NCBI RefSeq assembly: GCF_002872075.1
Contig: NZ_PGGU01000005.1
Location: 1-64,000 of the forward strand
Reading direction: 5' to 3'
Source: Microbacterium aurantiacum
Lineage (GTDB): Bacteria; Actinomycetota; Actinomycetes; Actinomycetales; Microbacteriaceae
DNA length: 64,000 nt
Shown: piece after piece, positions 22,479 through 31,126 of the stretch
Layout of the letters: every line of letters begins with the position of its first letter
How positions within the stretch are numbered: the first letter of the stretch is position 1
Made by a program: the position numbers and the translations under genes
Notes under the pieces: generated by a model
The model's input: only the letters and a program-made list of their open reading frames with translations
Told to the model about the DNA's origin: nothing
Databases searched by the model: none

Positions 22479-22973
22479 ATGGCAGAACAGAGCATCTCTC
22501 GACCCCTCGGTGAGCACCACTACGAACTCGTCGCGACATGGACGGGCAACACCGGCACCGGCACGTCCGGCTACCGTGACTATCGACGCGATGTGACGCT
22601 CGACGTCGCGGGGAAGCCGGGAATTCTGGCGTCTTCCGACAAGCCGTTCCGCGGCGACACCGCACGCTGGAACCCCGAAGACCTGCTGCTGGCCTCGCTC
22701 TCGGAGTGCCATCTGCTGTCGTACCTGCACGCCTGCGTCACGGCGGGGGTCGTCGTGGTGTCCTACACCGACCGGGCGACCGGCGTGATGCGCGAGAACG
22801 GCGCCGGAGGTGGGGCATTCGTGGAGGTCACCCTGCATCCGGAGGTCGTGGTCGCCGACGCATCCATGATCGAGGCGGCTGAGCTCGCGCATGCCCAGGC
22901 CAACGAGTGGTGCTTCATCGCCAACTCGGTGAACTTCCCGGTCCGCCACCGGGCGACCGTCACCGCGGGATAG
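22479..22973 (+). CDS. OsmC family protein
   Basis: 164 residues. OsmC/Ohr proteins reduce organic hydroperoxides through two cysteines. One is in LLASLSECHLLSYLHAC and the second in ANEWCFIANSV, in the expected order. The N-terminal beta segment HHYELVATWTGN is typical. It lies closer to general OsmC than to Ohr, judged by motif spacing only. A CAGACT box lies 6 nt before the ATG, a near-match to the leaderless pattern. Divergent from the asparaginase and convergent with plsC. Confidence 0.85.
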   Translation: MAEQSISRPLGEHHYELVATWTGNTGTGTSGYRDYRRDVTLDVAGKPGILASSDKPFRGDTARWNPEDLLLASLSECHLLSYLHACVTAGVVVVSYTDRATGVMRENGAGGGAFVEVTLHPEVVVADASMIEAAELAHAQANEWCFIANSVNFPVRHRATVTAG

Positions 22974-22999
22974 CCACTGGTCGTTGAAGTCGTCGAAGC

Positions 23000-23779
23000 T
23001 CAGCGGCGCTCGTGGGGCAGCGCCTGCTTGATCTTCTCGATCGTGCTCTGAGCCGGTGCTTCGTTGTACGCCCCGGCGAGCTCCTGACCCGACAGCGAAT
23101 GGATCGCGGCCATGATCTGGTCGGTGGCGAGACGTCGTGCCTTACCGCTGGATGCCGGGCCATGGGGCGACAGGTCGAGTGGCTGACCGAAGCGCACCGT
23201 GATCCGCTCGGACATCGAGGGCATCTTCGCACCGACGGGCATCACCTTGTCGGTGCCGATGAGACCGACCGGAACAACGGGCGCGCCGGTCTGCAGCGCG
23301 AGGAATGCCACGCCGGTACGTCCCTTGTACAGGCGACCGTCTGTGGAGCGTGTGCCTTCGGGATAGAGGGCGACGGCCAGGCCGTCCTCGAGCAGCTGAC
23401 GTTGCAGATCGAGAGCGTCCAGGGCGGCCTGCCCCGCGCCACGGCGCACGGGAATGGCGCCGATCGATTCGAAGAAGGTCTTGCTGAGCGCGCCCTTCAT
23501 GCCGGTGCCCTCGAAATAGCTCGACTTGGCCAGGAAGTGGACGGGGCGGGGAGCGGCGACCGGGATTGCGATGGAGTCGATGAACGAGAGGTGGTTGCTC
23601 GCGAAGATCACCGGACCCGTCATCGGGACGTTCTCCCGACCCTCGACCCGCGGCCGGTAGATAAGGCGGGCCAATGGGCTGATCAGACTGCGACCGAGCG
23701 CGTAGGTGAACCCTGCGTGCCGCGGTTTCGCCGACTCTTCGACCGAGTGCTCGGGCTCCACGGACTGCTCAGAGGTCAT
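23000..23779 (-). CDS. 1-acyl-sn-glycerol-3-phosphate acyltransferase (PlsC family)
   Basis: Membrane-bound acyltransferase, probably making phosphatidic acid from lysophosphatidic acid. 259 residues. The catalytic HX4D motif is in FASNHLSFIDSIAIP, the glycerol-phosphate-binding block is YPEGTRSTDGRLYKGRTG, and GAPVVPVGLIG is the third conserved block. TAACCT lies 6 nt before the ATG, so a leaderless mRNA is likely. The acyl acceptor cannot be proven from sequence. Confidence 0.88.
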   Translation of the reverse strand: MTSEQSVEPEHSVEESAKPRHAGFTYALGRSLISPLARLIYRPRVEGRENVPMTGPVIFASNHLSFIDSIAIPVAAPRPVHFLAKSSYFEGTGMKGALSKTFFESIGAIPVRRGAGQAALDALDLQRQLLEDGLAVALYPEGTRSTDGRLYKGRTGVAFLALQTGAPVVPVGLIGTDKVMPVGAKMPSMSERITVRFGQPLDLSPHGPASSGKARRLATDQIMAAIHSLSGQELAGAYNEAPAQSTIEKIKQALPHERR

Positions 23780-23785
23780 CAGAGC

Positions 23786-23791
23786 AGGTTA
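23786..23791 (-). promoter_or_regulatory. Leaderless-type -10 (TAACCT)
   Basis: Minus-strand TAACCT lies 6 nt before the plsC-like ATG at 23779. Confidence 0.45.
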
Positions 23792-23901
23792 CTCCCGGAT
23801 CCATGCCCGTGTGGGAATGCAGAAACGCGCGCGTCTCCCAGCGGGGGCAAAGGGGGATGCGGGAGGATGGTGGTTTCCGCCCGCGATCCCGAGGTCCCAC
23901 T

Positions 23902-24852
23902 GTGCGCAAGCGTCCGCTCATCGTCCTGTCCACCGTCGCTGCAGCGACCCTCCTGCTCGCCGGCTGCGCAGGCAGCCCCGCTCCGGAGAGCTCGACGACC
24001 CCGGAACCGGAGAGCGCGTGCGCACTCGACGCCAAGGCCGGTGCCACCTCGGATGCCGTGGTCGTCGACGGTGAGGGCGCCGACGCCAAGGTCACCGTTC
24101 CCGCCGACGCGCCCTTCGCCGACGTCGAGCGCACCGTCATCGGTGAGGGAGACGGTGACGAGGTCACCGTCGGCGACCTCGTCTCGGTCCGCTACCAGAT
24201 CGTAGACGCCGCGAGCGGTACGGTCCTCGACTCGTCCGCACGGGGCGAGGACGGCCTGCTGCCGATCCTGATGGACACCAACCAGTCCTCGCTCTTCGTC
24301 GCAGCGCTGGAGTGCAACCCCGTCGGTTCCCAGATCGTCCTCGCACTGCCCAGCAGCGTGCTCGGCGAGGGCGCGAGCAACATCGTCGTCTATGCAGAAG
24401 CCGTCGAGGAGCTTCCGACCGTCGCGACCGGCGAGCCGGTGGAGCCCACTCCGGGCATGCCGAAGGTGAAGCTGGACGACGACGGCGCACCCACGATCAC
24501 GATCCCGGATGGCGATGCGCCTGCCGAGACGAAGGTCGCCCTCCTCAAGGAAGGCGACGGCCCCGTCGTCGGCGCCGGTGACCTCGTGGTCGTGCAGTAC
24601 CTCGGTGTGAAGTGGTCCGACGGCAAGGAGTTCGACTCCAGCTGGAGTCGCGAGGCGACGCCCACGCAGTTCCAGACATCGGGAGTCGTGACCGGATTCC
24701 GCGTGGCGCTCGAAGGCCAGAAGGTCGGCTCGCAGGTGATCGTCACAATGCCCCCGAAGGACGGTTACGGCGCGAGCGCCGGTCATGAGCTCGAGAAGGA
24801 GAGCCTCGTCTTCGTCGTCGACATCCTCGCCACCACTGCCGCCCCGCAGTAG
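23902..24852 (+). CDS. FKBP-type peptidyl-prolyl isomerase lipoprotein
   Basis: 316 residues from the GTG at 23902, which yields a clean lipoprotein signal: RKRP, a hydrophobic stretch and the lipobox LLAGC. The upstream in-frame extension would put about 33 charged residues before the signal and is rejected. Two FKBP-like segments follow. The first (about residues 75-170) is degenerate. The second, near the C-terminus, carries VVQYLGVKWSDGKEFDSSW and KVGSQVIVTMPPKDGYG. It probably folds or chaperones exported proteins at the outer face of the membrane. Confidence 0.88.
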   Translation: MRKRPLIVLSTVAAATLLLAGCAGSPAPESSTTPEPESACALDAKAGATSDAVVVDGEGADAKVTVPADAPFADVERTVIGEGDGDEVTVGDLVSVRYQIVDAASGTVLDSSARGEDGLLPILMDTNQSSLFVAALECNPVGSQIVLALPSSVLGEGASNIVVYAEAVEELPTVATGEPVEPTPGMPKVKLDDDGAPTITIPDGDAPAETKVALLKEGDGPVVGAGDLVVVQYLGVKWSDGKEFDSSWSREATPTQFQTSGVVTGFRVALEGQKVGSQVIVTMPPKDGYGASAGHELEKESLVFVVDILATTAAPQ

Positions 24853-24856
24853 CCAA

Positions 24857-24862
24857 TAGGCT
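24857..24862 (+). promoter_or_regulatory. Leaderless-type -10 of dxr (TAGGCT)
   Basis: TAGGCT lies 6 nt before the ATG at 24869. Confidence 0.55.
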
Positions 24863-24868
24863 GGCGAC

Positions 24869-25951
24869 ATGCGTCGCGTCATCGTCCTCGGGTCCACAGG
24901 TTCCATCGGCACTCAGGCGCTGGAAGTCATCCGCGCGAATCCGCGTCGATTCGAACTCGTCGGGCTCGCAGCCGGCAGCAACGCCGAGATGCTCGGCGAC
25001 CAGGCCGCGCAGTTCCAGGTGGAGGACACCGCACTCGGAGCGGCGGAGGCCGAGCAGCTGGTGCGCGATGTGGAGGCTGATGTCGTCCTCAACGCGATCA
25101 CCGGCTCGATCGGCCTCGGCTCGACGCTCGCGGCTCTGAAAGCGGGGCGCGCGCTCGCGCTCGCCAACAAGGAATCGTTGATCGTCGGTGGAGAGCTCGT
25201 GCTCGCCGCAGCCGCACCCGGGCAGATCGTTCCGGTCGACTCGGAGCACTCCGCCATCGCCCAGGCGCTGCGCAGCGGCCGTCACGACGAGGTGCGGCGG
25301 CTCGTCGTCACGGCATCCGGGGGTCCGTTCCGAGGTCGGAGCCGCGCGGAGCTGGCCGCCGTGACGCCCGCGGAAGCCCTGGCGCATCCGACCTGGGACA
25401 TGGGCCGGATGGTGACGACGAACTCGGCGACGCTGGTCAACAAGGGACTCGAAGTCATCGAGGCGCATCTGCTGTTCGACGTCGCCTACGACGACATCGC
25501 GGTGGTGGTGCATCCGCAGTCGATCGTGCACTCGATGGTCGAGTTCGTCGACGGTTCGACCATCGCCCAGGCGTCACCCCCCGACATGCGTCTCCCGATC
25601 TCGCTCGGACTCGACTGGCCCGAGCGCGTCGGGGGAGTGGGCCGTCCGCTGGACTGGACCAAGGCGACGTCGTGGACCTTCGAGCCGCTGGACGACGGGG
25701 CCTTCCCCGCGGTCGCGCTGGCCAAAGCCGTCGGTCGTGCCGGCGCCACGTTCCCAGCCGTCTACAACGCCGCCAACGAGCAGGCGGTGGACGCCTTCCA
25801 CGAGGGACGGTTGCCGTTCCTCGGAATCGTCGACACCATCGCACGCGTCGTCGATGCGCACGAGCCGCCGGACAAGCTGACCGTGGAGTCGCTCGCCGAC
25901 GCCGAGATCTGGGCTCGCCGGAAGGCCGACCAGCTGATCGCCGCCGCCTGA
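24869..25951 (+). CDS. dxr: 1-deoxy-D-xylulose 5-phosphate reductoisomerase
   Basis: Second step of the MEP isoprenoid pathway: DXP to MEP with NADPH. 360 residues. The NADPH loop is [11 protein letters not shown] (from residue 8). The metal-binding acidic motif is in [12 protein letters not shown], the [10 protein letters not shown] segment is intact, and so is the flexible-loop region ASGGPFRG. The later pathway gene ispG is at 31127 in the same window. In many actinobacteria dxr, rseP and ispG are consecutive; here minus-strand murE and trpEG are inserted between them. Confidence 0.97.
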   Translation: MRRVIVLGSTGSIGTQALEVIRANPRRFELVGLAAGSNAEMLGDQAAQFQVEDTALGAAEAEQLVRDVEADVVLNAITGSIGLGSTLAALKAGRALALANKESLIVGGELVLAAAAPGQIVPVDSEHSAIAQALRSGRHDEVRRLVVTASGGPFRGRSRAELAAVTPAEALAHPTWDMGRMVTTNSATLVNKGLEVIEAHLLFDVAYDDIAVVVHPQSIVHSMVEFVDGSTIAQASPPDMRLPISLGLDWPERVGGVGRPLDWTKATSWTFEPLDDGAFPAVALAKAVGRAGATFPAVYNAANEQAVDAFHEGRLPFLGIVDTIARVVDAHEPPDKLTVESLADAEIWARRKADQLIAAA

Positions 25952-25971
25952 GTCGCGCGGTTGTCGGGCGT

Positions 25972-27597
25972 CTACGACTCGTCGGGGTAGGGCACCGGCC
26001 AACGCGATTCCGGCACGGGCCATCCGGCCGCGCGCAGGGCGCGGCGGGCGAGTTCTCGCGCCGAGTACGGTGTGCGCACTCCGCGGATGTCGCGGTAGTC
26101 CTGGTGTCCTGGGCCCGCCCAGAGGATTGCGTCGCCATCGCCGACGAGCCCGACCGCGGCGACGATCGCACGCTCGGGCGGGGAGTACTCGTGGATCTCG
26201 GCATCCGGCCGCGCAGCGCGGGCGCCCTCGACGAGGGTCGCCCTGATCGACTCAGGATTCTCGAAACGCGGGTGGTGGTCGGTGACGACCAGGATGTCGC
26301 TGCCCTCGACGGCCGTGCGGGCCATGTCGAATCGCTTGCTGGCGTCGCGGTCGCCGTCGGCGCCGAACAGCATCAGTACTCGGCCGGGTGTCACCCGCCG
26401 TACCGCCGCGAGGGTCTTCTCGAAGGCGTCGGGAGAATGCCCGAAGTCGACGAAGACAGCGGGACCGCGATCGCCGGAGACCAGCTGAGTGCGGCCGGGC
26501 AGGTAGGCGCGGATGCCGCCATCGCGCTCCAGGGCCGCCGAGATGCGCTCCCAGGCGTACCCGCCCTCGAGCATCATGACGATCGCGAGCGCGGCGTTGG
26601 CGGCCATGTGCGGGCCGATGACGGGAACAGTGGTGGTGAGGGTGCGGCCGTCGGGGCCCGTCATCGTGAACGTCGTGCCGGTGGCGCGCTCGTCGTCGAT
26701 GACGATCACCCAGTCGGCACGGGCTGCGACATCCGCATCGGCGGCGATCGACGGGGTGCCGACGGTGACCACCGGGATCTCGGCGCGGTCGACGACGATC
26801 GAGCCCGACGGGGAGTCCAGGCAGATGACCGCGCGGCGCGCACGATCGGGGAGGAACAGCGGCAGCTTCGCCTCGAAGTACTCCTCCATGTCGGCGTAGT
26901 CGTCGAGGTGGTCGTGGCTGAGGTTCGTGAACCCGGCGACGTCGAACAGGATGCCGTCTACCCGATGCCGGGACAGTGCCTGGGCGCTGACCTCGACGGC
27001 CACCGCTTCGACCTCTCGCTCGCGCATCAGGGCCAGCAGTGCGTGCATCTCGGACGCTTCGGGCGTGGTGAGGCGCGACACGATGACCTCGCCCGCGATG
27101 TGACGCTCGGCGGTCGAGGAGAGGCCGGTGACCACGCCGAGCTGATCGAGGATGCCTTCGAGTAGATGCGAGACGCTGGTCTTGCCGTTGGTTCCGGTCG
27201 TCGCGAAAAGCAACGGGAGCGGGTCGTCGGCACCGGTGCCGTACACCCACGCACTCAGCGCGCCGAGAATTCCGCGGGGATCGTCGACGACGAGCACGGG
27301 GAGCCCGGATGAGGCGGCGATGGCGGCGCCCGTTTCGTCGGTGATGACGGCCACGGCTCCCTTCTCCGCCGCGGTGGCGGCGAAATCGGCGCCGTGGCGG
27401 TTCACGCCCTGGATCGCGACGAACGCCTCGCCCGGTCGGAGGTCGGCGGTGGCGAGCGTGATCCCCGTCACCGTGACCCCTTCAGCGTCGCCGCGCACGT
27501 CGCGGGCGAATCGGGAGGCGAGTTCGGTGAGCTCACGCCGCGGCGGGTTCGCGGGGCGGAGCACAGGAGGCAGGCTCGGTTGTTGTTCAATCGACAT
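25972..27597 (-). CDS. MurE-like UDP-MurNAc-dipeptide ligase
   Basis: 541-residue Mur ligase that adds the third stem-peptide residue in peptidoglycan synthesis. The ATP loop is TGTNGKTS (from residue 134), and TTPEASEMHALLALM is the UDP-substrate region. Two conserved MurE spots differ. The usual E-V-S-S-H reads EVSAQAL. The DNPR or DNPA specificity motif reads TDHHPRFENP, so Asp-Asn becomes His-His. Microbacteriaceae have group B peptidoglycan whose third residue is often not diaminopimelate, so altered specificity is plausible. It stands alone, away from any dcw cluster. It may be the main MurE or a paralogue. Confidence 0.82.
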   Translation of the reverse strand: MSIEQQPSLPPVLRPANPPRRELTELASRFARDVRGDAEGVTVTGITLATADLRPGEAFVAIQGVNRHGADFAATAAEKGAVAVITDETGAAIAASSGLPVLVVDDPRGILGALSAWVYGTGADDPLPLLFATTGTNGKTSVSHLLEGILDQLGVVTGLSSTAERHIAGEVIVSRLTTPEASEMHALLALMREREVEAVAVEVSAQALSRHRVDGILFDVAGFTNLSHDHLDDYADMEEYFEAKLPLFLPDRARRAVICLDSPSGSIVVDRAEIPVVTVGTPSIAADADVAARADWVIVIDDERATGTTFTMTGPDGRTLTTTVPVIGPHMAANAALAIVMMLEGGYAWERISAALERDGGIRAYLPGRTQLVSGDRGPAVFVDFGHSPDAFEKTLAAVRRVTPGRVLMLFGADGDRDASKRFDMARTAVEGSDILVVTDHHPRFENPESIRATLVEGARAARPDAEIHEYSPPERAIVAAVGLVGDGDAILWAGPGHQDYRDIRGVRTPYSARELARRALRAAGWPVPESRWPVPYPDES

Positions 27598-27669
27598 GGC
27601 GCATCCATGATCTCACGGCGCGCGTGCGAACCCGGCACGGCGCCGGGCGGATTCCTAGGGATCGCGCAG

Positions 27670-27675
27670 TAGCGT
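27670..27675 (+). promoter_or_regulatory. Leaderless-type -10 of rseP (TAGCGT)
   Basis: TAGCGT lies 6 nt before the GTG at 27682. Confidence 0.5.
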
Positions 27676-27681
27676 GGGCAC

Positions 27682-28995
27682 GTGGAAATCCTGCTGTATG
27701 CGGGCGGCATCCTGTTCATGCTGCTCGGGCTCGGTCTGTCGATCGGCCTGCACGAAGTCGGCCATCTGGTCCCGGCGAAGCTCTTCGGCGTGCGCGTCGG
27801 GCAGTACATGATCGGTTTCGGGCCGCGTCTCTGGTCGAAGCGGTTCGGGGAGACCGAGTACGGCTTCAAGGTCCTCCCGCTGGGCGGTTTCATCTCGATG
27901 TCCGGGATGTATCCCGCGTCGAAGGACGCAGGCCCCGCGCGTGGCCTGTTCCGCACGCTCATCCAGGACGCCCGCTCCGCCAACGACGAGACGATCGCCG
28001 AAGGCGCCGAGGATCGTGTGTTCTATCGGCTTCCGGTGTGGAAGCGCGTGATCATCATGCTCGGCGGACCGCTGATGAACCTGATCCTGGCGGTGCTCAT
28101 CTTCACGGTGCTCGCCTCCGGCATCGGCCTCCAGCAGGGCACGACCACGATCGCCTCCGTGACGGAATGCGTACTGCCGGCGGGGTCGACGCAGGAGGAG
28201 TGCCGCGCGGGTGACCCGGCATCGCCGGCCGCCGAAGCCGGGATCCTTCCGGGCGACGTGCTGCTCTCGATCGATGGGACGCCCGTCTCCACCTTCGCCG
28301 AGGCGACCGCCATCGTGCAGGCCGCCCCCGGGGAGTCGCTGGACATGGTCGTGCGGCGCGATGGGGTGGAAAAGACGCTGACCATCAGGCCGATCGCGGC
28401 CGAGCGGAAGATCACGGACGCGAGTGGCCAGCCGGTACTCGATGCGGGCGGTGAACAGGTCGTCCGCGAGGTCGGCTACGTCGGGATGGGCTCGCAGATG
28501 GGCTTCGTGCAGCAGCCTCTGCTCGTCGGTCCCGAACTCGCCATGGACAACGTCGCGCGGGTCGCCAACCTGGTGGCGACGTTGCCTGTGCGCCTCTGGG
28601 ATGTCGGCATGTCGCTCTTCACGGGGAGCGAGCGCGATCCGAACGGCCCGCTCAGCGTGGTCGGAGTCGGACGGCTGGCTGGAGAGGTTGCTGCGACTGA
28701 GGCGCCGATCCTCAATCGCTTCACGGTGCTCCTCAGCCTGCTCGGGTCGCTCAACATCGCCCTGTTCGTCTTCAACCTGATCCCGCTGCTGCCGCTGGAC
28801 GGCGGACACGTCGTGGTCGCGCTGTGGGAGGGAATCCGCCGGGTCTGGGCGAAGCTGTTCCGCCGCCCGCCGCCTGCACCGGTCGATGCGACCAGGCTCG
28901 TGCCGCTGACCGTGGTGGTGGCGACACTGCTGATCGGCATGGGCGCGCTGCTCCTGGTCGCCGATGTCTTCAAGCCGATCAGCATCCTGCAGTGA
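27682..28995 (+). CDS. Site-2 intramembrane metalloprotease (RseP/Rip1 type)
   Basis: M50-family zinc protease that cuts membrane-bound anti-sigma factors or similar substrates. 437 residues. HEVGH at residues 24-28 gives the zinc ligands and catalytic Glu. The third ligand region is LIPLLPLDGGH near residue 370. A PDZ domain lies between (AAEAGILPGDVLLSIDGTPV). Hydrophobic helices flank it. The C-terminal helix (TVVVATLLIGMGALLLVADVF, quoted in part) completes the fold. In this window it belongs to the dxr-rseP-ispG series. Confidence 0.94.
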   Translation: MEILLYAGGILFMLLGLGLSIGLHEVGHLVPAKLFGVRVGQYMIGFGPRLWSKRFGETEYGFKVLPLGGFISMSGMYPASKDAGPARGLFRTLIQDARSANDETIAEGAEDRVFYRLPVWKRVIIMLGGPLMNLILAVLIFTVLASGIGLQQGTTTIASVTECVLPAGSTQEECRAGDPASPAAEAGILPGDVLLSIDGTPVSTFAEATAIVQAAPGESLDMVVRRDGVEKTLTIRPIAAERKITDASGQPVLDAGGEQVVREVGYVGMGSQMGFVQQPLLVGPELAMDNVARVANLVATLPVRLWDVGMSLFTGSERDPNGPLSVVGVGRLAGEVAATEAPILNRFTVLLSLLGSLNIALFVFNLIPLLPLDGGHVVVALWEGIRRVWAKLFRRPPPAPVDATRLVPLTVVVATLLIGMGALLLVADVFKPISILQ

Positions 28996-29013
28996 CCGGA
29001 CTGCAGGCGGTGG

Positions 29014-30897
29014 TCAGGCCAGTGCCTGCGCGACCAGGCGCGTCAGGGTACGGATGCCGTCGCGCGACAGGATCGACTCGAGATGTCCCTGCACGGAGGC
29101 GAAGTGCGCGCCGCGGAGCGCGTACACATCACCTGATGCCGGGTCGGCTGAGACCTCCGCGCCGCCGATCGATGTCACTCCCGGTGCCACTCGAGCGGTG
29201 AAGGTGTTGTAGAAGCCGATCGACGCCTCTTCGCCGAAGACGGGGACCGACTTCTGCAGGCCCTGGTGCGGTGCATCCAGCGGTGTGAGGTCGATGCCCA
29301 GCCGATCGGCGAGGATCTGATGGCTCAGGCAGACCGCGAGCAGCGGTGCGCCGTGGTCGAGTCGACGGGCCACGATCTCGCGCATCCGCGCGATCCGAGG
29401 GTTGGCGTCATCCCGCGGGTCGCCCGGACCGGGGCCCGCGACGACGAGGTCTGCAGCATCCAGGTCCTGATCGCCGATCTCGCTCCACCCGGCGATCGTG
29501 ACCTCCAGTCCGAGGTGGCGCAACTGGTGCGCGAGCATCGTGGTGAACCGATCCTCGGCGTCGACCACGACGGCCGTGCGGCCGGTGAACGGCCCCGGCG
29601 CTCCATCGTCCTGCGGGTTCAGCCAGAACTCGGCGAGCCGACTGTTGCGCGAGGCGAGCAGCTCGGCGATCGCCGGGTCGTCGGCGAGTGCGTGCTCCTC
29701 GGCCGGAGCATCCGCGTCGCTGCGCGCCTCGGCAACGCGATCACGGTCGATCGCTCCGATGGCGCCCAGGACGCCGGCGGCCTTTCCGTGGGTCTCACTG
29801 ACCTCGCCATGGGGGTCGGAGTGGCGCACGAGCGTTGCACCGACCGGAACGCGCAGCGTGCCGTCCTGCAGATACACCGTGCGGATCAGGATCGGCGCGT
29901 CCAAGTCGTGTCCGCCTTCGGCGTTCGGCGTGAACAGCGCGGCGACGCCCGAATAGTAACCGCGGGGGGAGCGCTCGTGCCGGCGGATCACCGCACACGC
30001 GTTCTGCATCGGCGATCCGGTGACGGTCGGCGCGAACATCGTCTCTCGGAGGATGTCGCGCGGGTCGAGCCGGCTGCGGCCGCGGAGCATGTACTCGGTG
30101 TGGGTGAGACGCGACATCTCTTTGAGGTGCGGCCCCGTGATGCGGCCGCCGTCCGAACAGACCGCGCTCATCATCTTCAGTTCCTCGTCGACGACCATGA
30201 AGAGCTCCTCTGTCTCCTTCGTCGAGGAGAGGAAGTCGATCAGCGTCTCCTTGGTGGCGCCGCCCGCCGGGTGGCGGAAGGTGCCGGAGATCGGGTTCAT
30301 GGTGACGACGCCGCCGCGGGCGACGACGTGCGCCTCGGGGCTCGCGCCGACGGAGATGTGGCCCGGCGTCACGACGAGGAACGTCCAGTACGCGCCGCGT
30401 TCGTGTGTCAGGAGCGCGCGGAACCAGGTGAGGGCGGCGGCGCGGTCGTCGGCTTCGATCCGCGCGGTGAAGTCGCGGCGGATCACGAAGTTCGCGCCCT
30501 CGCCTCGGCCGATCTCGTCGGCGATGACGCGCTCGACGATCGCGGCATAGTCGTCATCGGTGATGTCGAAGCCGGCGTCCTGCAGCGGGATGGGTGCATC
30601 CGGGAGCTCGTCGAGAAGATCTGCGGTGGAAAGCGCGAGGTGCTCGTCGACGATCAGGCACCGAAGCGGCGCGGCGTCGTCCTGAGCGACGAAGCCCCGC
30701 TCTCGCACTTGCCGGTACGGGACCATGGCGAAGATCTCACGGGAGACGCCCTCGATGGTGAGCGGGATGTCGGCGAGGAGGTCGACGTCGGCGACGTCGC
30801 CGGTGAGCAGCTCGACGGTGTCGGCGCCGTCGCGTGCGATGAGCACGAAGGAAGCCGCCGGATCTGCGGTGAGCTCGGCGAGGCGTGAGAGGGTCAT
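29014..30897 (-). CDS. trpEG: Fused anthranilate synthase TrpE-TrpG
   Basis: 627 residues from the ATG at 30897, which has a CAGGAGAC site just upstream. The N-terminal two thirds is a chorismate-binding TrpE domain (MNPISGTFRHPAGG, LSSTKETEELFMVVDEEL). The C-terminal third is a class I glutamine amidotransferase with the Cys nucleophile in AVCLSHQILADRLG and the catalytic His in GVYALRGAHFASVQGHLES-type sequence (exact residues DVYALRGAHFASVQGHLES). CLSHQ instead of CLGHQ is a trait of the PhzE-like group of fusions. A trp leader peptide and attenuator directly upstream argue for tryptophan rather than phenazine synthesis. No other trp gene is in the window. Confidence 0.9.
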   Translation of the reverse strand: MTLSRLAELTADPAASFVLIARDGADTVELLTGDVADVDLLADIPLTIEGVSREIFAMVPYRQVRERGFVAQDDAAPLRCLIVDEHLALSTADLLDELPDAPIPLQDAGFDITDDDYAAIVERVIADEIGRGEGANFVIRRDFTARIEADDRAAALTWFRALLTHERGAYWTFLVVTPGHISVGASPEAHVVARGGVVTMNPISGTFRHPAGGATKETLIDFLSSTKETEELFMVVDEELKMMSAVCSDGGRITGPHLKEMSRLTHTEYMLRGRSRLDPRDILRETMFAPTVTGSPMQNACAVIRRHERSPRGYYSGVAALFTPNAEGGHDLDAPILIRTVYLQDGTLRVPVGATLVRHSDPHGEVSETHGKAAGVLGAIGAIDRDRVAEARSDADAPAEEHALADDPAIAELLASRNSRLAEFWLNPQDDGAPGPFTGRTAVVVDAEDRFTTMLAHQLRHLGLEVTIAGWSEIGDQDLDAADLVVAGPGPGDPRDDANPRIARMREIVARRLDHGAPLLAVCLSHQILADRLGIDLTPLDAPHQGLQKSVPVFGEEASIGFYNTFTARVAPGVTSIGGAEVSADPASGDVYALRGAHFASVQGHLESILSRDGIRTLTRLVAQALA

Positions 30898-30933
30898 CGA
30901 TGTCTCCTGTGCGGTGCTCCGGCTCGGCCCAAC

Positions 30934-30959
30934 GAAAAGACCGCCCCGGAGGCGGTCTG
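30934..30959 (-). terminator. Attenuator terminator of trpEG
   Basis: On the minus strand AGACCGCC (30958-30951), a 5-nt TCCGG loop and GGCGGTCT (30945-30938) form a perfect 8-bp stem followed at once by U's (TTTTCGTT on the DNA). This is an intrinsic terminator between the Trp-Trp leader peptide and the trpEG ATG. Confidence 0.85.
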
Positions 30960-30976
30960 AATTCGTGGGAACGCGA

Positions 30977-30992
30977 ACACACCGCCTAGGAG
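30977..30992 (-). promoter_or_regulatory. trp antiterminator / pause-hairpin segment
   Basis: The leader stop codon lies inside CCGCCTCCTAGGCGG on the minus strand, which can fold as CCGCCT/AGGCGG. Its 3' arm AGGCGGT is also complementary to ACCGCCT, the 5' arm of the terminator. This gives the 1:2, 2:3 and 3:4 alternatives of a classical attenuator. A ribosome stalled on the Trp codons would free AGGCGGT to block the terminator. Confidence 0.7.
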
Positions 30993-31021
30993 GCGGGCCA
31001 CCAGGTGACGTTCGCGAGCAT
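30986..31021 (-). CDS. trpL: trp operon leader peptide
   Basis: Eleven-residue peptide MLANVTWWPAS with two consecutive Trp codons, ending in TAG. Its ATG lies exactly 6 nt after the minus-strand TAGTTT, so the mRNA appears leaderless. The Trp codons sit four codons before the stop, and the attenuator stem lies about 27 nt further on. Low charged tRNA-Trp should stall the ribosome here and permit trpEG transcription. The element is complete in sequence; its activity is inferred from well-known trp attenuation. Confidence 0.88.
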   Translation of the reverse strand: MLANVTWWPAS

Positions 31022-31027
31022 GGGCCG

Positions 31028-31049
31028 AAACTACCACACGAGCGGTGTG
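31028..31049 (-). promoter_or_regulatory. trpL-trpEG promoter with dyad
   Basis: Minus-strand -10 TAGTTT occupies 31033-31028, 6 nt before the trpL ATG. A CACAC-N5-GTGTG dyad at 31035-31049 lies in the spacer between -10 and -35 and could bind a repressor. That second level of control is only suggested. Confidence 0.5.
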
Positions 31050-31114
31050 TGATCCGGCCGGATGACGGAGTGCGGCTCGTGGCCGGCATCCAGCCCGCGC
31101 GCATGCGGGCGGCG

Positions 31115-31120
31115 TAGGCT
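31115..31120 (+). promoter_or_regulatory. Leaderless-type -10 of ispG (TAGGCT)
   Basis: TAGGCT lies 6 nt before the GTG at 31127. It is divergent from the trpL promoter about 80 nt away. Confidence 0.55.
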
Positions 31121-31126
31121 TGAGGG

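Noticed and set aside
29014..30897. Phenazine (PhzE-type) 2-amino-2-desoxyisochorismate synthase
   Set aside because: The fusion and CLSHQ resemble PhzE, but the Trp-Trp leader peptide and attenuator upstream, and the lack of other phz genes, point to tryptophan synthesis.
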